Part shown: piece after piece, positions 20,725 to 30,316 of the stretch
Layout of the letters: each line of letters starts with the position of its first letter
Position numbering within the stretch: the first letter of the stretch is position 1
Assembly (NCBI GenBank): GCA_902537235.1
Contig: CACBAO010000002.1
Coordinates: forward strand, 99,854 to 163,853
Origin: an uncultured Alphaproteobacteria bacterium
GTDB lineage: Bacteria > Pseudomonadota > Alphaproteobacteria > Rhodobacterales > Rhodobacteraceae
Length of the DNA stretch: 64,000 nucleotides
Direction of reading: 5' to 3'
The notes under the pieces: generated by a model
The model's input: only the letters and a program-made list of their open reading frames with translations
Database searches by the model: none
Told to the model about the DNA's origin: nothing
Translations under genes and position numbers: made by a program

Positions 20725-21455
20725 TTGTCTAATAAGCTCTCTAAGTGCTTGGACGTTATCTTAGCAAAAAACTCTAGATAGTCTGTCGACTGATCAACCG
20801 AAAAAGTTGACTCACTTTCTGACTCAAAGAATATAAAACCTTTTAATTTCTTTTTTATTAAAAGCGAAATAATGGCTTCAGATTTTGTATTGTCTTCTCT
20901 AATTATTATGTCTTCATCAGTTATCTTCTTTTTTTCTGGAACATATTTTAGTCGAACAGGCTTTCCGTTTGTTATTCCAATTTTTTCTAAAAACTTGCTG
21001 ACTTCTCTATCAGGTTTCAAGAAACAGTTTTCAAAATCGAAATGAGAGAATATATCTTCGCTTACAACTATTTTTATCTTATCCACACTTAATATTTCTG
21101 GTGCTTTTGAACATAGAAATCTAAAAAGAGAATCTATATCTTTTGTTTCAATAGTCGCTAAACAACATTTATGAATTTTCTTTATTCCTAATTGATTTTC
21201 GTAAGCATGCCGTATTATTTGACTATTGGTAGTCTTTAACTTCTCCACTTTGTCTCTAAGTTTTTTTAGAAAAACATTTCTTATATCCACCAGATTTTCT
21301 TCATCAGGGAAATCTGAGTCCTTTAAAAGTGCGAGTAATAATTCTTTATCCAGTAGAATCAGATCTGGATTTTTTAAAATTTTTTTTCTTTCGTCTGGAA
21401 CTAATTCAATTTTATTCATATTTTTTAAAGTATAGATTGACCCGTTTTTTCCCAA
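20721..21455 (-). CDS. DUF484 family protein
   Basis: GAF-like C-terminus and conserved placement beside xerC; family call by context and overall pattern. Confidence 0.7.
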   Translation of the reverse strand: MGKNGSIYTLKNMNKIELVPDERKKILKNPDLILLDKELLLALLKDSDFPDEENLVDIRNVFLKKLRDKVEKLKTTNSQIIRHAYENQLGIKKIHKCCLATIETKDIDSLFRFLCSKAPEILSVDKIKIVVSEDIFSHFDFENCFLKPDREVSKFLEKIGITNGKPVRLKYVPEKKKITDEDIIIREDNTKSEAIISLLIKKKLKGFIFFESESESTFSVDQSTDYLEFFAKITSKHLESLLDK

Positions 21456-22078
21456 TCAGCTGTAAATTGGCTTAACCCAGAGTCGGTTAGAGGATGTTTT
21501 ACAAGTTTTTCAAAAATATCTATCGGAATTGTTGCTACATCTGCTCCAAGGAGCGCACATTGCTTCACATGGTTGATTGTTCTTATAGATGCTGCTAAAA
21601 CTTTAGTCGAAAAGTTATAGTTTGAATAAATTAGTTTTATATCTGAAATCAAATCTGCTCCATCGAGATTTAAATCATCTAAACGACCGATAAAAGGGCT
21701 TACGTACTCTGCACCCGCTTTTGCAGCCAAAAGAGCCTGTGAGGCCGAAAAACAAAGGGTCATATTCACGCTTATACCCTTTTGGGATAAAGTATTACAT
21801 GCTTCTAATCCATCCCAAGTAATCGGTAGTTTAACAGTAACGTTTTCTGCTATCTGTGAAAGCTTTATCCCCTCTTCCACCATTCTTTTTGAAGCTAGTG
21901 CTGATACTTCTGCGCTTATGGAACCAGAAACTATGCTGGCCAATTCAGATATAACCTCGATCATATTTTTTCCAGACTTTAAAATAATCGATGGGTTGGT
22001 TGTAACTCCGTCAATAAGACCGAGATCACTAAATTTTTTTATTTTTTCAATATCCGAACCGTCAAGAAAGAACTTCAT
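21425..22078 (-). CDS. fsa: Fructose-6-phosphate aldolase/transaldolase-like (TalB/FSA family)
   Basis: MKFFLDGSDIEKIKKFSDLGLIDGVTTNPSII, AGAEYVSPFIGRLDD, KVLAASIRT. Confidence 0.92.
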   Translation of the reverse strand: MKFFLDGSDIEKIKKFSDLGLIDGVTTNPSIILKSGKNMIEVISELASIVSGSISAEVSALASKRMVEEGIKLSQIAENVTVKLPITWDGLEACNTLSQKGISVNMTLCFSASQALLAAKAGAEYVSPFIGRLDDLNLDGADLISDIKLIYSNYNFSTKVLAASIRTINHVKQCALLGADVATIPIDIFEKLVKHPLTDSGLSQFTADWEKTGQSIL

Positions 22079-22167
22079 GAAATTTTATCCAAAAAAATAT
22101 ATTTTCTGGACATCAGTTTATATGGTGATTTATTTCAAAGGAAGTGAAAAAGTGTAAACTTAGACAA

Positions 22168-24339
22168 ATGAGATTTGAAAAACAGTTTGGTGTTATTTTT
22201 ACAAATCCAAAACTACCAGTTTTGGATTACTCAACGCCGGATCAAAAAATTGAAATTGGCAGTATAGTAGAGGTGCCATTAGGTTCTAAAGTCGTCATTG
22301 GAATTGTTTGGAGAACTGGAGATAATAAATTTTATGGTAGTCGACTAAAGCAGATCATTGGAACTGTTAACGATATAAAACTGAGTCCTGAATTTATATT
22401 TTTCTTAAAAAGGGCACATGCCTATACACTAGCTCCGATACAGTATTTTCTTAAGATGGCTGTTCAAAGTCTGAACTTTCACAGAGATCAAAAGCTACCA
22501 ATTGCTTACAAACTTAACAACCACAATCATTTCCAATTTACAAGCCGTCAAGAAGAACTTGTTAACTTCATTAAAGAACAACCTCAGAAAGTTGTTGAAT
22601 ATAACAAAATAAAAAAAGACTTAGGTATAAGTTTTTCAGTTCTAAAAAAACTGGAAAAAATAGGCGTGCTTTCAAAGGTAACCAAAAACAACTACAAACG
22701 ACAAAAAATGTATAATGAACCCATTATCTTATCTCCCGAACAGGAAAAAGCTGTTTCACAAATTAGAGAAAAGTGCAAAGAGAAAGATTTTCAGTCATGG
22801 CTACTATTTGGTGTTACAGGTTCTGGTAAAACGGAGGTCTATTTGAATCTAGCAAGTGAGCGCATAGAAAAAGGAGAACAAGTTCTTATTCTATTACCAG
22901 AGATTTCTTTAACCGTCGACTTTAAGCAGCGTATTATGAAGAGGTACGGTGGACTGTCAGGTGAATGGCATTCACAACTATCATTAAATGATAGACGAGG
23001 CGTGTTTAAGAATGTAGTAAACGGTAATATAAAGATACTTGTAGGGGCCAGATCAGCTTTATTTTTACCATTTAAAAATTTGGGTCTCATTATTGTCGAT
23101 GAAGAGCATGATCCCTCCTATAAGCAGGAGGAGACGCCAATCTACAATGCAAGAGACCTGGCAGTATTAAGAGCTTCAACTTTGAAGTCACAAATAATTT
23201 TATCTTCAGCTACTCCCAGCATTGAGACGTGGCACAATTGTAGATTAGGTAAGTATCATAAGGTTGATCTTCTCAAACGTTTTGGCGAAGTTTATGAACC
23301 AAGGGTGGCTTTGATCGATATGAATATAGAACAAATGCCAAAAAATAGTTGGATCTCTGCTCCAGTAATTGACCAGATAAGGATAAGTTTAGAAAAAGAA
23401 GAACAAATTCTTATTTTTTTAAATAGAAGAGGTTACGCGCCAATTGCATTTTGTTCGGCATGTAGGGTTTCTTTAGAGTGTAAAAACTGCAGTGCAAAGT
23501 TAGTTTATCATAAAACAAAAAATTGCTATTTGTGCCATATATGTGGGTACGAAGCCTCGGAAAAAGCAGAGTGTGTTAAATGTAAGTCAGCTGCTAACTT
23601 AATACTTATTGGGCCAGGAGTTGAAAGAATAAGAGAAGAGATCTCGAAGTTGTTTCCCAACGCTTCAGCAAAGATTTTTTCTTCAGACAATTTGTCAACA
23701 GGAGAAAAAAATTTAGAAGATATGGATAAAATAAAGTCGGGAGCAATTAATATAATTATTGGTACCCAGTTGGTGGCTAAAGGATATAATTTTCCGTATT
23801 TGAAACTTGTTGTTGTACTTGATGCAGATATGGGTTTAAACGCTGGGGACCATAGGGTTATGGAAAAAAGCTATCAGGTAATAAAACAAGTTGTAGGAAG
23901 AGCAGGACGGTATGCGTCCGATGGGAAAGCATTGATTCAAACTTGGATGCCTCGTCATCCCGTTTTACAGGCATTACTTGAAGGTAGTGGAGAAAAATTT
24001 CTCAACACTGAGCTAGATCAAAGAATTGAAGCTAATGTTCCACCTCACGGGAAATTCATTTCGTTAATATTATCAGGAAAAAAGGAACGTACTTTGATTG
24101 ATTTTGGTATCAAATTAAAAAACCAATTTCACTCACTAAGTTTAAGAGATGTTGTTATTTTTGGACCTGCCATTGCTCCAATTTCAAGAATAAAAAATAA
24201 AACAAGAGTAAGATTACTTATTAAGTTTAGTAAAATGACAAAAATATCCCAGATTGAAGTAAGAGATTGGCTAAAAAATATTTCGGTCCCGAATAATATA
24301 TACTTTAGTGTGGACATTGATCCATATAATTTCTATTAG
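22168..24339 (+). CDS. priA: Primosomal protein N' (replication restart helicase); ORF opens at GTG 22144
   Basis: LLFGVTGSGKTEVYL, VDEEHDPSYKQEE, paired-Cys zinc region CSACRVSLECKNCS...CHICGYE. Confidence 0.96.
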   Translation: MRFEKQFGVIFTNPKLPVLDYSTPDQKIEIGSIVEVPLGSKVVIGIVWRTGDNKFYGSRLKQIIGTVNDIKLSPEFIFFLKRAHAYTLAPIQYFLKMAVQSLNFHRDQKLPIAYKLNNHNHFQFTSRQEELVNFIKEQPQKVVEYNKIKKDLGISFSVLKKLEKIGVLSKVTKNNYKRQKMYNEPIILSPEQEKAVSQIREKCKEKDFQSWLLFGVTGSGKTEVYLNLASERIEKGEQVLILLPEISLTVDFKQRIMKRYGGLSGEWHSQLSLNDRRGVFKNVVNGNIKILVGARSALFLPFKNLGLIIVDEEHDPSYKQEETPIYNARDLAVLRASTLKSQIILSSATPSIETWHNCRLGKYHKVDLLKRFGEVYEPRVALIDMNIEQMPKNSWISAPVIDQIRISLEKEEQILIFLNRRGYAPIAFCSACRVSLECKNCSAKLVYHKTKNCYLCHICGYEASEKAECVKCKSAANLILIGPGVERIREEISKLFPNASAKIFSSDNLSTGEKNLEDMDKIKSGAINIIIGTQLVAKGYNFPYLKLVVVLDADMGLNAGDHRVMEKSYQVIKQVVGRAGRYASDGKALIQTWMPRHPVLQALLEGSGEKFLNTELDQRIEANVPPHGKFISLILSGKKERTLIDFGIKLKNQFHSLSLRDVVIFGPAIAPISRIKNKTRVRLLIKFSKMTKISQIEVRDWLKNISVPNNIYFSVDIDPYNFY

Positions 24340-24368
24340 TTCAGGGGAATATCAATTAAAAATGACAT

Positions 24369-25466
24369 ATGAAAAATAACAGAAGTAATATCAACCCCCT
24401 CTCCCATTTCTACAATATACCTATTTATGAAAGCGGTGAAAGCGCGATACAAGGTAGAGAAAATGTTGTCAAGTTGAGTGCGAATGAGAACATGAATGGA
24501 CCATGTAACGAGGTATTAAACCAATTCGCATACTATTCCAAAAACATTTTTGAGTATCCAGATAGCAGTCACCACGCGCTGCGACACAAAATAGGCAAAG
24601 TACATAATATTGATCCAAATAGAATTATTTGCGGAGCCGGGTCTGATGAAATAATCCAGTTATTGTGTCGATGTTTTTGTGAGAAAAATGATGAGGTGAT
24701 TTATACGGAACATGGGTTCTCAATGTATAAACTATCTGCGTTAGCCACTGGTGCAAAGCCTGTTGAGGTTAAAGAAACCAACCGCACAGCATCTATAGAG
24801 AATATAAGTGCAGCAATTACATCTAGGACAAAGATAATTTTTTTAGCAAATCCGAATAATCCAACAGGAACTATGATTTCAGATAGTGAAATCGAGCAGC
24901 TGTTAACTAAAATTCCTAATAATATTCTACTCGTATTAGACGGTGCTTATTCAGAATATGTTGATTATTCCGATGGGGGAATTTCACTTGTAAATAAGTT
25001 TTCAAATGTATTTGCAACCAGAACTTTCTCTAAAATATTTGGGCTAGGTGGGTTAAGAGTGGGGTGGGGTTTTGGTGCCAGAGACATAATAGATATTTTG
25101 AATTCAGTCCGATCTCCCTTTAACGTTTCATCTTTGGGATTAAAAATGGCAGAATTGAGTGTTGAAGATGTAAATTTCGTTAAAAAGCAGAGAGAAATAA
25201 ATAAAGTAAATAGAGATTTACTGAGAAATAGATTGCTAAATCTTGGATTAAGCATCGATAAATCGTTTGCAAATTTTTTGCTCCTGAGATTTGCAAACGA
25301 AGGTCAAGCCAATACAGTCGATTTATTTCTTAAGGAAAAAGGTTTTATTTTAAGAAAGGTTGTATCTTATGGCCTTCCAAATTGCCTTAGACTTTCTATT
25401 GGTAATAAAGATATTTGTGAGAGTCTATATTCAGCTTTAGTGGAGTACTTTGATAATAATGACTGA
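24369..25466 (+). CDS. hisC: Histidinol-phosphate aminotransferase
   Basis: KLSANENMNGP, AGSDEIIQLL, NPNNPTGT, TRTFSKIFGLGGLRVGWG. Confidence 0.92.
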   Translation: MKNNRSNINPLSHFYNIPIYESGESAIQGRENVVKLSANENMNGPCNEVLNQFAYYSKNIFEYPDSSHHALRHKIGKVHNIDPNRIICGAGSDEIIQLLCRCFCEKNDEVIYTEHGFSMYKLSALATGAKPVEVKETNRTASIENISAAITSRTKIIFLANPNNPTGTMISDSEIEQLLTKIPNNILLVLDGAYSEYVDYSDGGISLVNKFSNVFATRTFSKIFGLGGLRVGWGFGARDIIDILNSVRSPFNVSSLGLKMAELSVEDVNFVKKQREINKVNRDLLRNRLLNLGLSIDKSFANFLLLRFANEGQANTVDLFLKEKGFILRKVVSYGLPNCLRLSIGNKDICESLYSALVEYFDNND

Positions 25467-26364
25467 GTTTAGAAAAATCTCCATTATTGGCCTAGGTTTA
25501 ATAGCTTCTTCAATATGTCTCACTGTAAGAGAAAAAGATTCGAAAATTCAAATAGTGGGCTACGATAATGACAAAGAAGTGAGAAATAAGGCTAAGAAAA
25601 TCGGTTTATGCGAAATTAAGAGTAACATTGAGAATGCAGTAATTGGCTCTGAGCTTATAATACTTTGTGTGCCAGTTGGACAAATGCAAGCTGTAACGCG
25701 GCAATTAAAAAAGTTTATAAAGCCTGGCACAGTAATCACAGATGTAGGATCAGTAAAGTTATCCGTTATTGAAGATATAGTGTCTCATATAGAGGACGCA
25801 CAGGCGATATTTGTTCCTTCTCACCCTATTGCTGGAACTGAAAGATCAGGACCAGAAGCGGGTTATGCCGGACTATTTGAGGGTCGGTGGTGCATACTGA
25901 CGCCGACAAAAAAAACCAATAAGAAAGCATTAAAAAGTGTTGAAACTTTTTGGAAGTACTTAGGTATGAAAACTAAGATAATGACACCTGAGCATCATGA
26001 TCTCGTTTTAGCCGTAACATCTCATGCGCCTCATTTAATTGCATACACTATGGTGGGGGTTGTCGATGACTTAGAGGCCGTCACAAAGTCAGAAATAATA
26101 AATTATTCGGCTGCGGGCTTCAGAGATTTCACTAGAATTGCTGCATCCGACCCAATAATGTGGAGGGATATTTTTTTAAATAATCAAGATGCTCATCTGG
26201 AAGTATTGGGTAGATTTACTGAGGAACTTTTTTCATTGCAACGTGCTATAAGAAAAAAAGATGGTGAATATCTACTTAAATATTTTGAAAGAACGAGAAG
26301 TATAAGACAAGGTATAGTAGCCGCCGGTCAAGATACAGGTACGCCAAACTTTGGGAGAGACTAG
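25450..26364 (+). CDS. tyrA: Prephenate/arogenate dehydrogenase
   Basis: IIGLGLIASSI, VPSHPIAGTERSGPEAG, SHAPHLIAY. Confidence 0.9.
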   Translation: MIIMTEFRKISIIGLGLIASSICLTVREKDSKIQIVGYDNDKEVRNKAKKIGLCEIKSNIENAVIGSELIILCVPVGQMQAVTRQLKKFIKPGTVITDVGSVKLSVIEDIVSHIEDAQAIFVPSHPIAGTERSGPEAGYAGLFEGRWCILTPTKKTNKKALKSVETFWKYLGMKTKIMTPEHHDLVLAVTSHAPHLIAYTMVGVVDDLEAVTKSEIINYSAAGFRDFTRIAASDPIMWRDIFLNNQDAHLEVLGRFTEELFSLQRAIRKKDGEYLLKYFERTRSIRQGIVAAGQDTGTPNFGRD

Positions 26365-27344
26365 TATTTTCTTGGAAGCTGGTAAATGGGAATTTTGTTT
26401 AAATAAAATGATCCTTTATCTAAACTCAACTTAATTGGAATTGCTTCTGGTTCAATCTTCTTTGTTGGGTTCTTCATGATTAAAATAAACTTAATCAGTT
26501 CAATGACTAGTTGAATTTTTTCATTATTAGTCTTTATTTTCGAGATATCCTCATAGGTAAGTCCTAAAAGACAAACAAGATCATCTTCAGTAGTAAATTC
26601 GAATAAGTTTATCACAACCGCATCATTACAATTTAGCTTAAAAAAACCGATGTTTATATCCAGTTGTTCTAACACTATTGATTGAAACTTGATTGCGTTA
26701 TAGGGATCTTTTTGGTTACTTATTAAGTTAGCGAAAATTTTACCTTTAAAGACTAATTTGTTTTGTTTTACCGAACTCAATTCCTGAATTTTATTCAAAA
26801 AACTATGACCTAAATCGTCTGCTTGAAAATAAAAATCTAAACTCATTTCTTCTGCATCCTTTAGCGCAAAAATTACTTTCTTAGCTTTTAATCTATGGAA
26901 GTTTTTATCGTTGAATATTTGCCAATCCTCTTGTTCAGAGATAAACCTAAAACCACCAGAAAAAGGTCTTTCAGATATACTGACCTTCAGCTTATTTGAT
27001 GAGCTACTCAATTCTGGATAATCCACATTGGTGATTATGGGGTTCTCTACAAAAATAATAATATCGGAAAGATTGTAAATTAGTCTCACGATCTCTAATT
27101 TTGAGAATTCTAATGTAAGCGGTACTTTTTTTAATGAAGATTTAAAATTCGAAACTTTCATTCCAAATTGAAAAGGAAATCCCTCTGTTGAAATCTTGTC
27201 ATCTCTTAAGCTATAAGACAATTCATTACTTAAGTGCTTTTTAAACGCTTCTTTTTGAATATTTGCTGCCAATGCCCATAGAAAATATAATAACAGTAAG
27301 ACGGTAAATACAATTAAGGTAAAGGTATATATTTTTTTTTTCAT
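26361..27344 (-). CDS. DUF2125-like protein with N-terminal membrane anchor
   Basis: N-terminal TM then beta-rich region; position next to tyrA; family call is tentative. Confidence 0.55.
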   Translation of the reverse strand: MKKKIYTFTLIVFTVLLLLYFLWALAANIQKEAFKKHLSNELSYSLRDDKISTEGFPFQFGMKVSNFKSSLKKVPLTLEFSKLEIVRLIYNLSDIIIFVENPIITNVDYPELSSSSNKLKVSISERPFSGGFRFISEQEDWQIFNDKNFHRLKAKKVIFALKDAEEMSLDFYFQADDLGHSFLNKIQELSSVKQNKLVFKGKIFANLISNQKDPYNAIKFQSIVLEQLDINIGFFKLNCNDAVVINLFEFTTEDDLVCLLGLTYEDISKIKTNNEKIQLVIELIKFILIMKNPTKKIEPEAIPIKLSLDKGSFYLNKIPIYQLPRKY

Positions 27345-27407
27345 AAAAATTTGGTATATATGGACTTTGGTTCGATTTGTATGATTTTATAAATTTTTGG
27401 ATAGATA

Positions 27408-28631
27408 TTGGCAAAGAAAAAATACTCGCTCAAATTAATAAAAGCTGAAACGCAGGGGTTTAGCCAGCCGATACAACAAGTAGTTTTGATGCTAGTTTCA
27501 TTATTGCTAGTAATGGTTGGAAGTTATTTAATGTTTCCCTCCGTCGCACCGATTTTCCTAGCTTCTCCGTATTTAAATGGGGTAATTATAACAGTATTCT
27601 TTTTTGGTATACTCTGTTGTTTTTGGCAAATATTTGTGATAATTGCGGCTGTCAATTGGGTTGAAAATTTTGCTCTAGATAGGCCAGGTCATGAGTTTTC
27701 AGACCCTCCCAGATTGTTAATACCTCTAGCGTCTTTATTAAAAGGAAAGAAATCGAAGACTATTTTAACTTCAAGTTCTTTGAACTCAATACTAGACTCT
27801 GTTGCAACCAGATTAAATGAGGCAAGAGATATAACACGTTATGTGATAAATCTACTTATTTTTTTGGGTCTTCTTGGAACCTTTTATGGTCTCGCGATTA
27901 CCGTTCCTGAAGTTGTCAATACAATAAAAAGTTTAGTGCCTAAAGAGGGGCAAACAGGAATAGAGGTTTTTGATAATTTGATGGCCGGTTTGGAAGGCCA
28001 ACTTGGTGGTATGGGTACAGCATTTGCTTCGTCTCTTCTTGGTTTGGCTGGTAGTTTAGTGGTTGGTTTATTGGAACTTTTTGCAAACCATGGTCAAAAC
28101 AGATTCTATATGCAGTTAGAAGAATGGCTTTCGTCTTTCACTAGTATAGGTGTTTTTGGCGACTCCGAGAGCGTGGATCACTCAACAGGCAATAGTACAA
28201 TAAGTCCATTTATTTCGGCGGTTGGAGCGCAAATATCGGAACTTGGACAGATGTTTGAAAAGTCGATTGAAAATAATACAACAACAAACCAACAAATAAG
28301 TGGCTTATCAAAGGCTATAGAAGAGCTTGCGGGTTCGAAGGTCATAAGTTCAAAAAAAGTAATCAATACTGATGGCTTCGATAAAACTTCCGTTGAAAAG
28401 TTAGTTTCTTTTCAACAAGATCTGAATACTTTAATAAAGGGTCAGTTTGGGGAAAGAAGTACTAGAGATTTGGAGAATTTAACGCGTCTCAGGAATATTG
28501 AAGTGCAATTGTCAAGATTAGTCGATGAAATGGCTAATGCGCGTCAGGATGCCCTTTCAGAACTAAGATCAGATTTAGCTCAACTCAGTAAGGCGATAAT
28601 TGATTTGGCAAGGAATAGCAACAAGGGTTAA
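27408..28631 (+). CDS. MotA/TolQ/ExbB-type proton channel family protein with helical C-terminal tail
   Basis: Four predicted TM segments; LGLLGTFYGLAIT and GGMGTAFASSLLGLAGSL; charged helical tail; followed directly by a MotB-like gene. Confidence 0.82.
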   Translation: MAKKKYSLKLIKAETQGFSQPIQQVVLMLVSLLLVMVGSYLMFPSVAPIFLASPYLNGVIITVFFFGILCCFWQIFVIIAAVNWVENFALDRPGHEFSDPPRLLIPLASLLKGKKSKTILTSSSLNSILDSVATRLNEARDITRYVINLLIFLGLLGTFYGLAITVPEVVNTIKSLVPKEGQTGIEVFDNLMAGLEGQLGGMGTAFASSLLGLAGSLVVGLLELFANHGQNRFYMQLEEWLSSFTSIGVFGDSESVDHSTGNSTISPFISAVGAQISELGQMFEKSIENNTTTNQQISGLSKAIEELAGSKVISSKKVINTDGFDKTSVEKLVSFQQDLNTLIKGQFGERSTRDLENLTRLRNIEVQLSRLVDEMANARQDALSELRSDLAQLSKAIIDLARNSNKG

Positions 28632-28633
28632 TT

Positions 28634-30316
28634 ATGCTTACCAGGAGGAGTGGAGAGCGATTTACCGCAAATATATGGCCTGGATTTGTGGATGCTATGA
28701 CGGCAATATTGCTTATCTTAATGTTTATTCTATCAATATTTATGATTGTGCAATCGGTTTTAAGGGATACAATTTCTTCTCAAAAAATCGAGCTAGATGA
28801 ACAGCAAACAGAGCTTTCGCAATTAGGAAATAACCTTGAAACATTGAAAAATGAACTGGGTATTTTAAAAAATGAGAAGTCAAATTTGCAGTCTTTATCA
28901 AGCGATCAGAGAGCAGAACTAATCGCTAAGGAAGCCGACTTACAAGAAAAAATAATTTTACTCACAAAATTACGAAATAATATGAAGGTAGCAGAAGCAA
29001 AAATAACAGACTTTAAGTCCCAAGTTGCATCTTTGATAGCTAAACGCCTAGAGCTTAGTGAAAATTTAAAACTTGAGAGGGAAAAAATATCTAAAGAGAT
29101 TTCAAATAGAGAAGCTGCGGAATTGGCTTTAGCTACTGCGAGAGACACCATTAGTCAGAAAGTTTCTAAAGAACAAATGATGGCAGCATCTAACGAAGCT
29201 TTAGAGCAATTAGTAAAAAAACTAAGATTGGAAAACAAGTCTCTAGAAAACTTTACTACGAAACAGGAAAAAGAGCTTACTACGGTGAAGGAAAAAATGG
29301 AATCAATTAGCAAGGATTTGACTGATACAGAGAAACTGAGGGTAATGGAACAATATGCAATACGTAATCTTCAAGAAGATCTCATGGAGAAGCAAGAAGA
29401 ATTATCTCTAATAACTCTGACCATTGAAGAGGAAAGAAAAGAAGCGCTAGAAACCCTAAAACTCTTAGCCGCTTCAAAGGAGGCCCAAAGGATATTGAAA
29501 GAACAAGCTGATAAATTTGAGAAAAAACTGGAAGGAAATGATAATATTTTAAAAGAGAAGGATTTAGCACTTAGGGAAGCTAGGCTGAGATTGAGCGTTC
29601 AGGAAGAAAAAGCCAAAGCTTCGATGAAAGAAGTAGCTGAGCTAACTTTGCAAACAAATTCTCTTAAAGAGAGACTAAAGGAATTAACAGCAATATTGGA
29701 TGCAACTATCGAAAAGGATTTCTCAAATAATGTGGAAATTAAATCACTGGGCGCTAAATTAAATGCTGCGCTTGCAAAAGTTGCATCTGAACAAAAAATA
29801 AGGGCCGAGCTTGAAGAAAAGGAACGCAAGAGACTGGAGAGTGAAACAAAGAAGCTCCGTGAATATAGATCTGTTTTTTTCGGCCGATTAAAAAATATTC
29901 TCGGAGATGTAAGGGGTATTGATGTTGTTGGAGATAGATTTGTTTTTTCTTCCGAAGTGCTATTTGATAAAGGCTCTGCCGATATCGGAGTGGCCGGTAA
30001 ACGTCAGTTAGATACCATATCAAATGTACTCAAAGATATTTCACAAAAGATTCCACAAGATATAAACTGGGTGCTCAGAGTAGATGGGCATACTGATAAT
30101 ACACCCATAAGTCAAAACAGCATTTTTAGGGATAATTGGGAATTAAGTCAGGCCAGGTCGTTGTCCGTTGTCCGGTATATGATAAATACACACAAAATCA
30201 ACCCCAAAAGGCTATCTGCAGCCGGTTTTGGAGAGCATCAGCCAATCTCTTTTTCTGAAACAAAAGATTCTCTTGCAAAAAATAGGCGAATAGAGTTCAA
30301 GTTAACAGAGAGATAA
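28634..30316 (+). CDS. MotB/OmpA-type peptidoglycan-binding protein with long coiled coil
   Basis: N-terminal PGFVDAMTAILLILMFIL TM with Asp20; about 350 aa heptad-rich region; C-terminal OmpA-like VDGHTDNTPIS...NWELSQARSLSVVRYM...NRRIEFKL. Confidence 0.85.
   Translation: MLTRRSGERFTANIWPGFVDAMTAILLILMFILSIFMIVQSVLRDTISSQKIELDEQQTELSQLGNNLETLKNELGILKNEKSNLQSLSSDQRAELIAKEADLQEKIILLTKLRNNMKVAEAKITDFKSQVASLIAKRLELSENLKLEREKISKEISNREAAELALATARDTISQKVSKEQMMAASNEALEQLVKKLRLENKSLENFTTKQEKELTTVKEKMESISKDLTDTEKLRVMEQYAIRNLQEDLMEKQEELSLITLTIEEERKEALETLKLLAASKEAQRILKEQADKFEKKLEGNDNILKEKDLALREARLRLSVQEEKAKASMKEVAELTLQTNSLKERLKELTAILDATIEKDFSNNVEIKSLGAKLNAALAKVASEQKIRAELEEKERKRLESETKKLREYRSVFFGRLKNILGDVRGIDVVGDRFVFSSEVLFDKGSADIGVAGKRQLDTISNVLKDISQKIPQDINWVLRVDGHTDNTPISQNSIFRDNWELSQARSLSVVRYMINTHKINPKRLSAAGFGEHQPISFSETKDSLAKNRRIEFKLTER

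Noticed and set aside
28600-28800. 66-aa ORF bridging the two motor-like genes
   Set aside because: Out-of-frame overlap with the ends of both clear genes; explained by frame shadowing.
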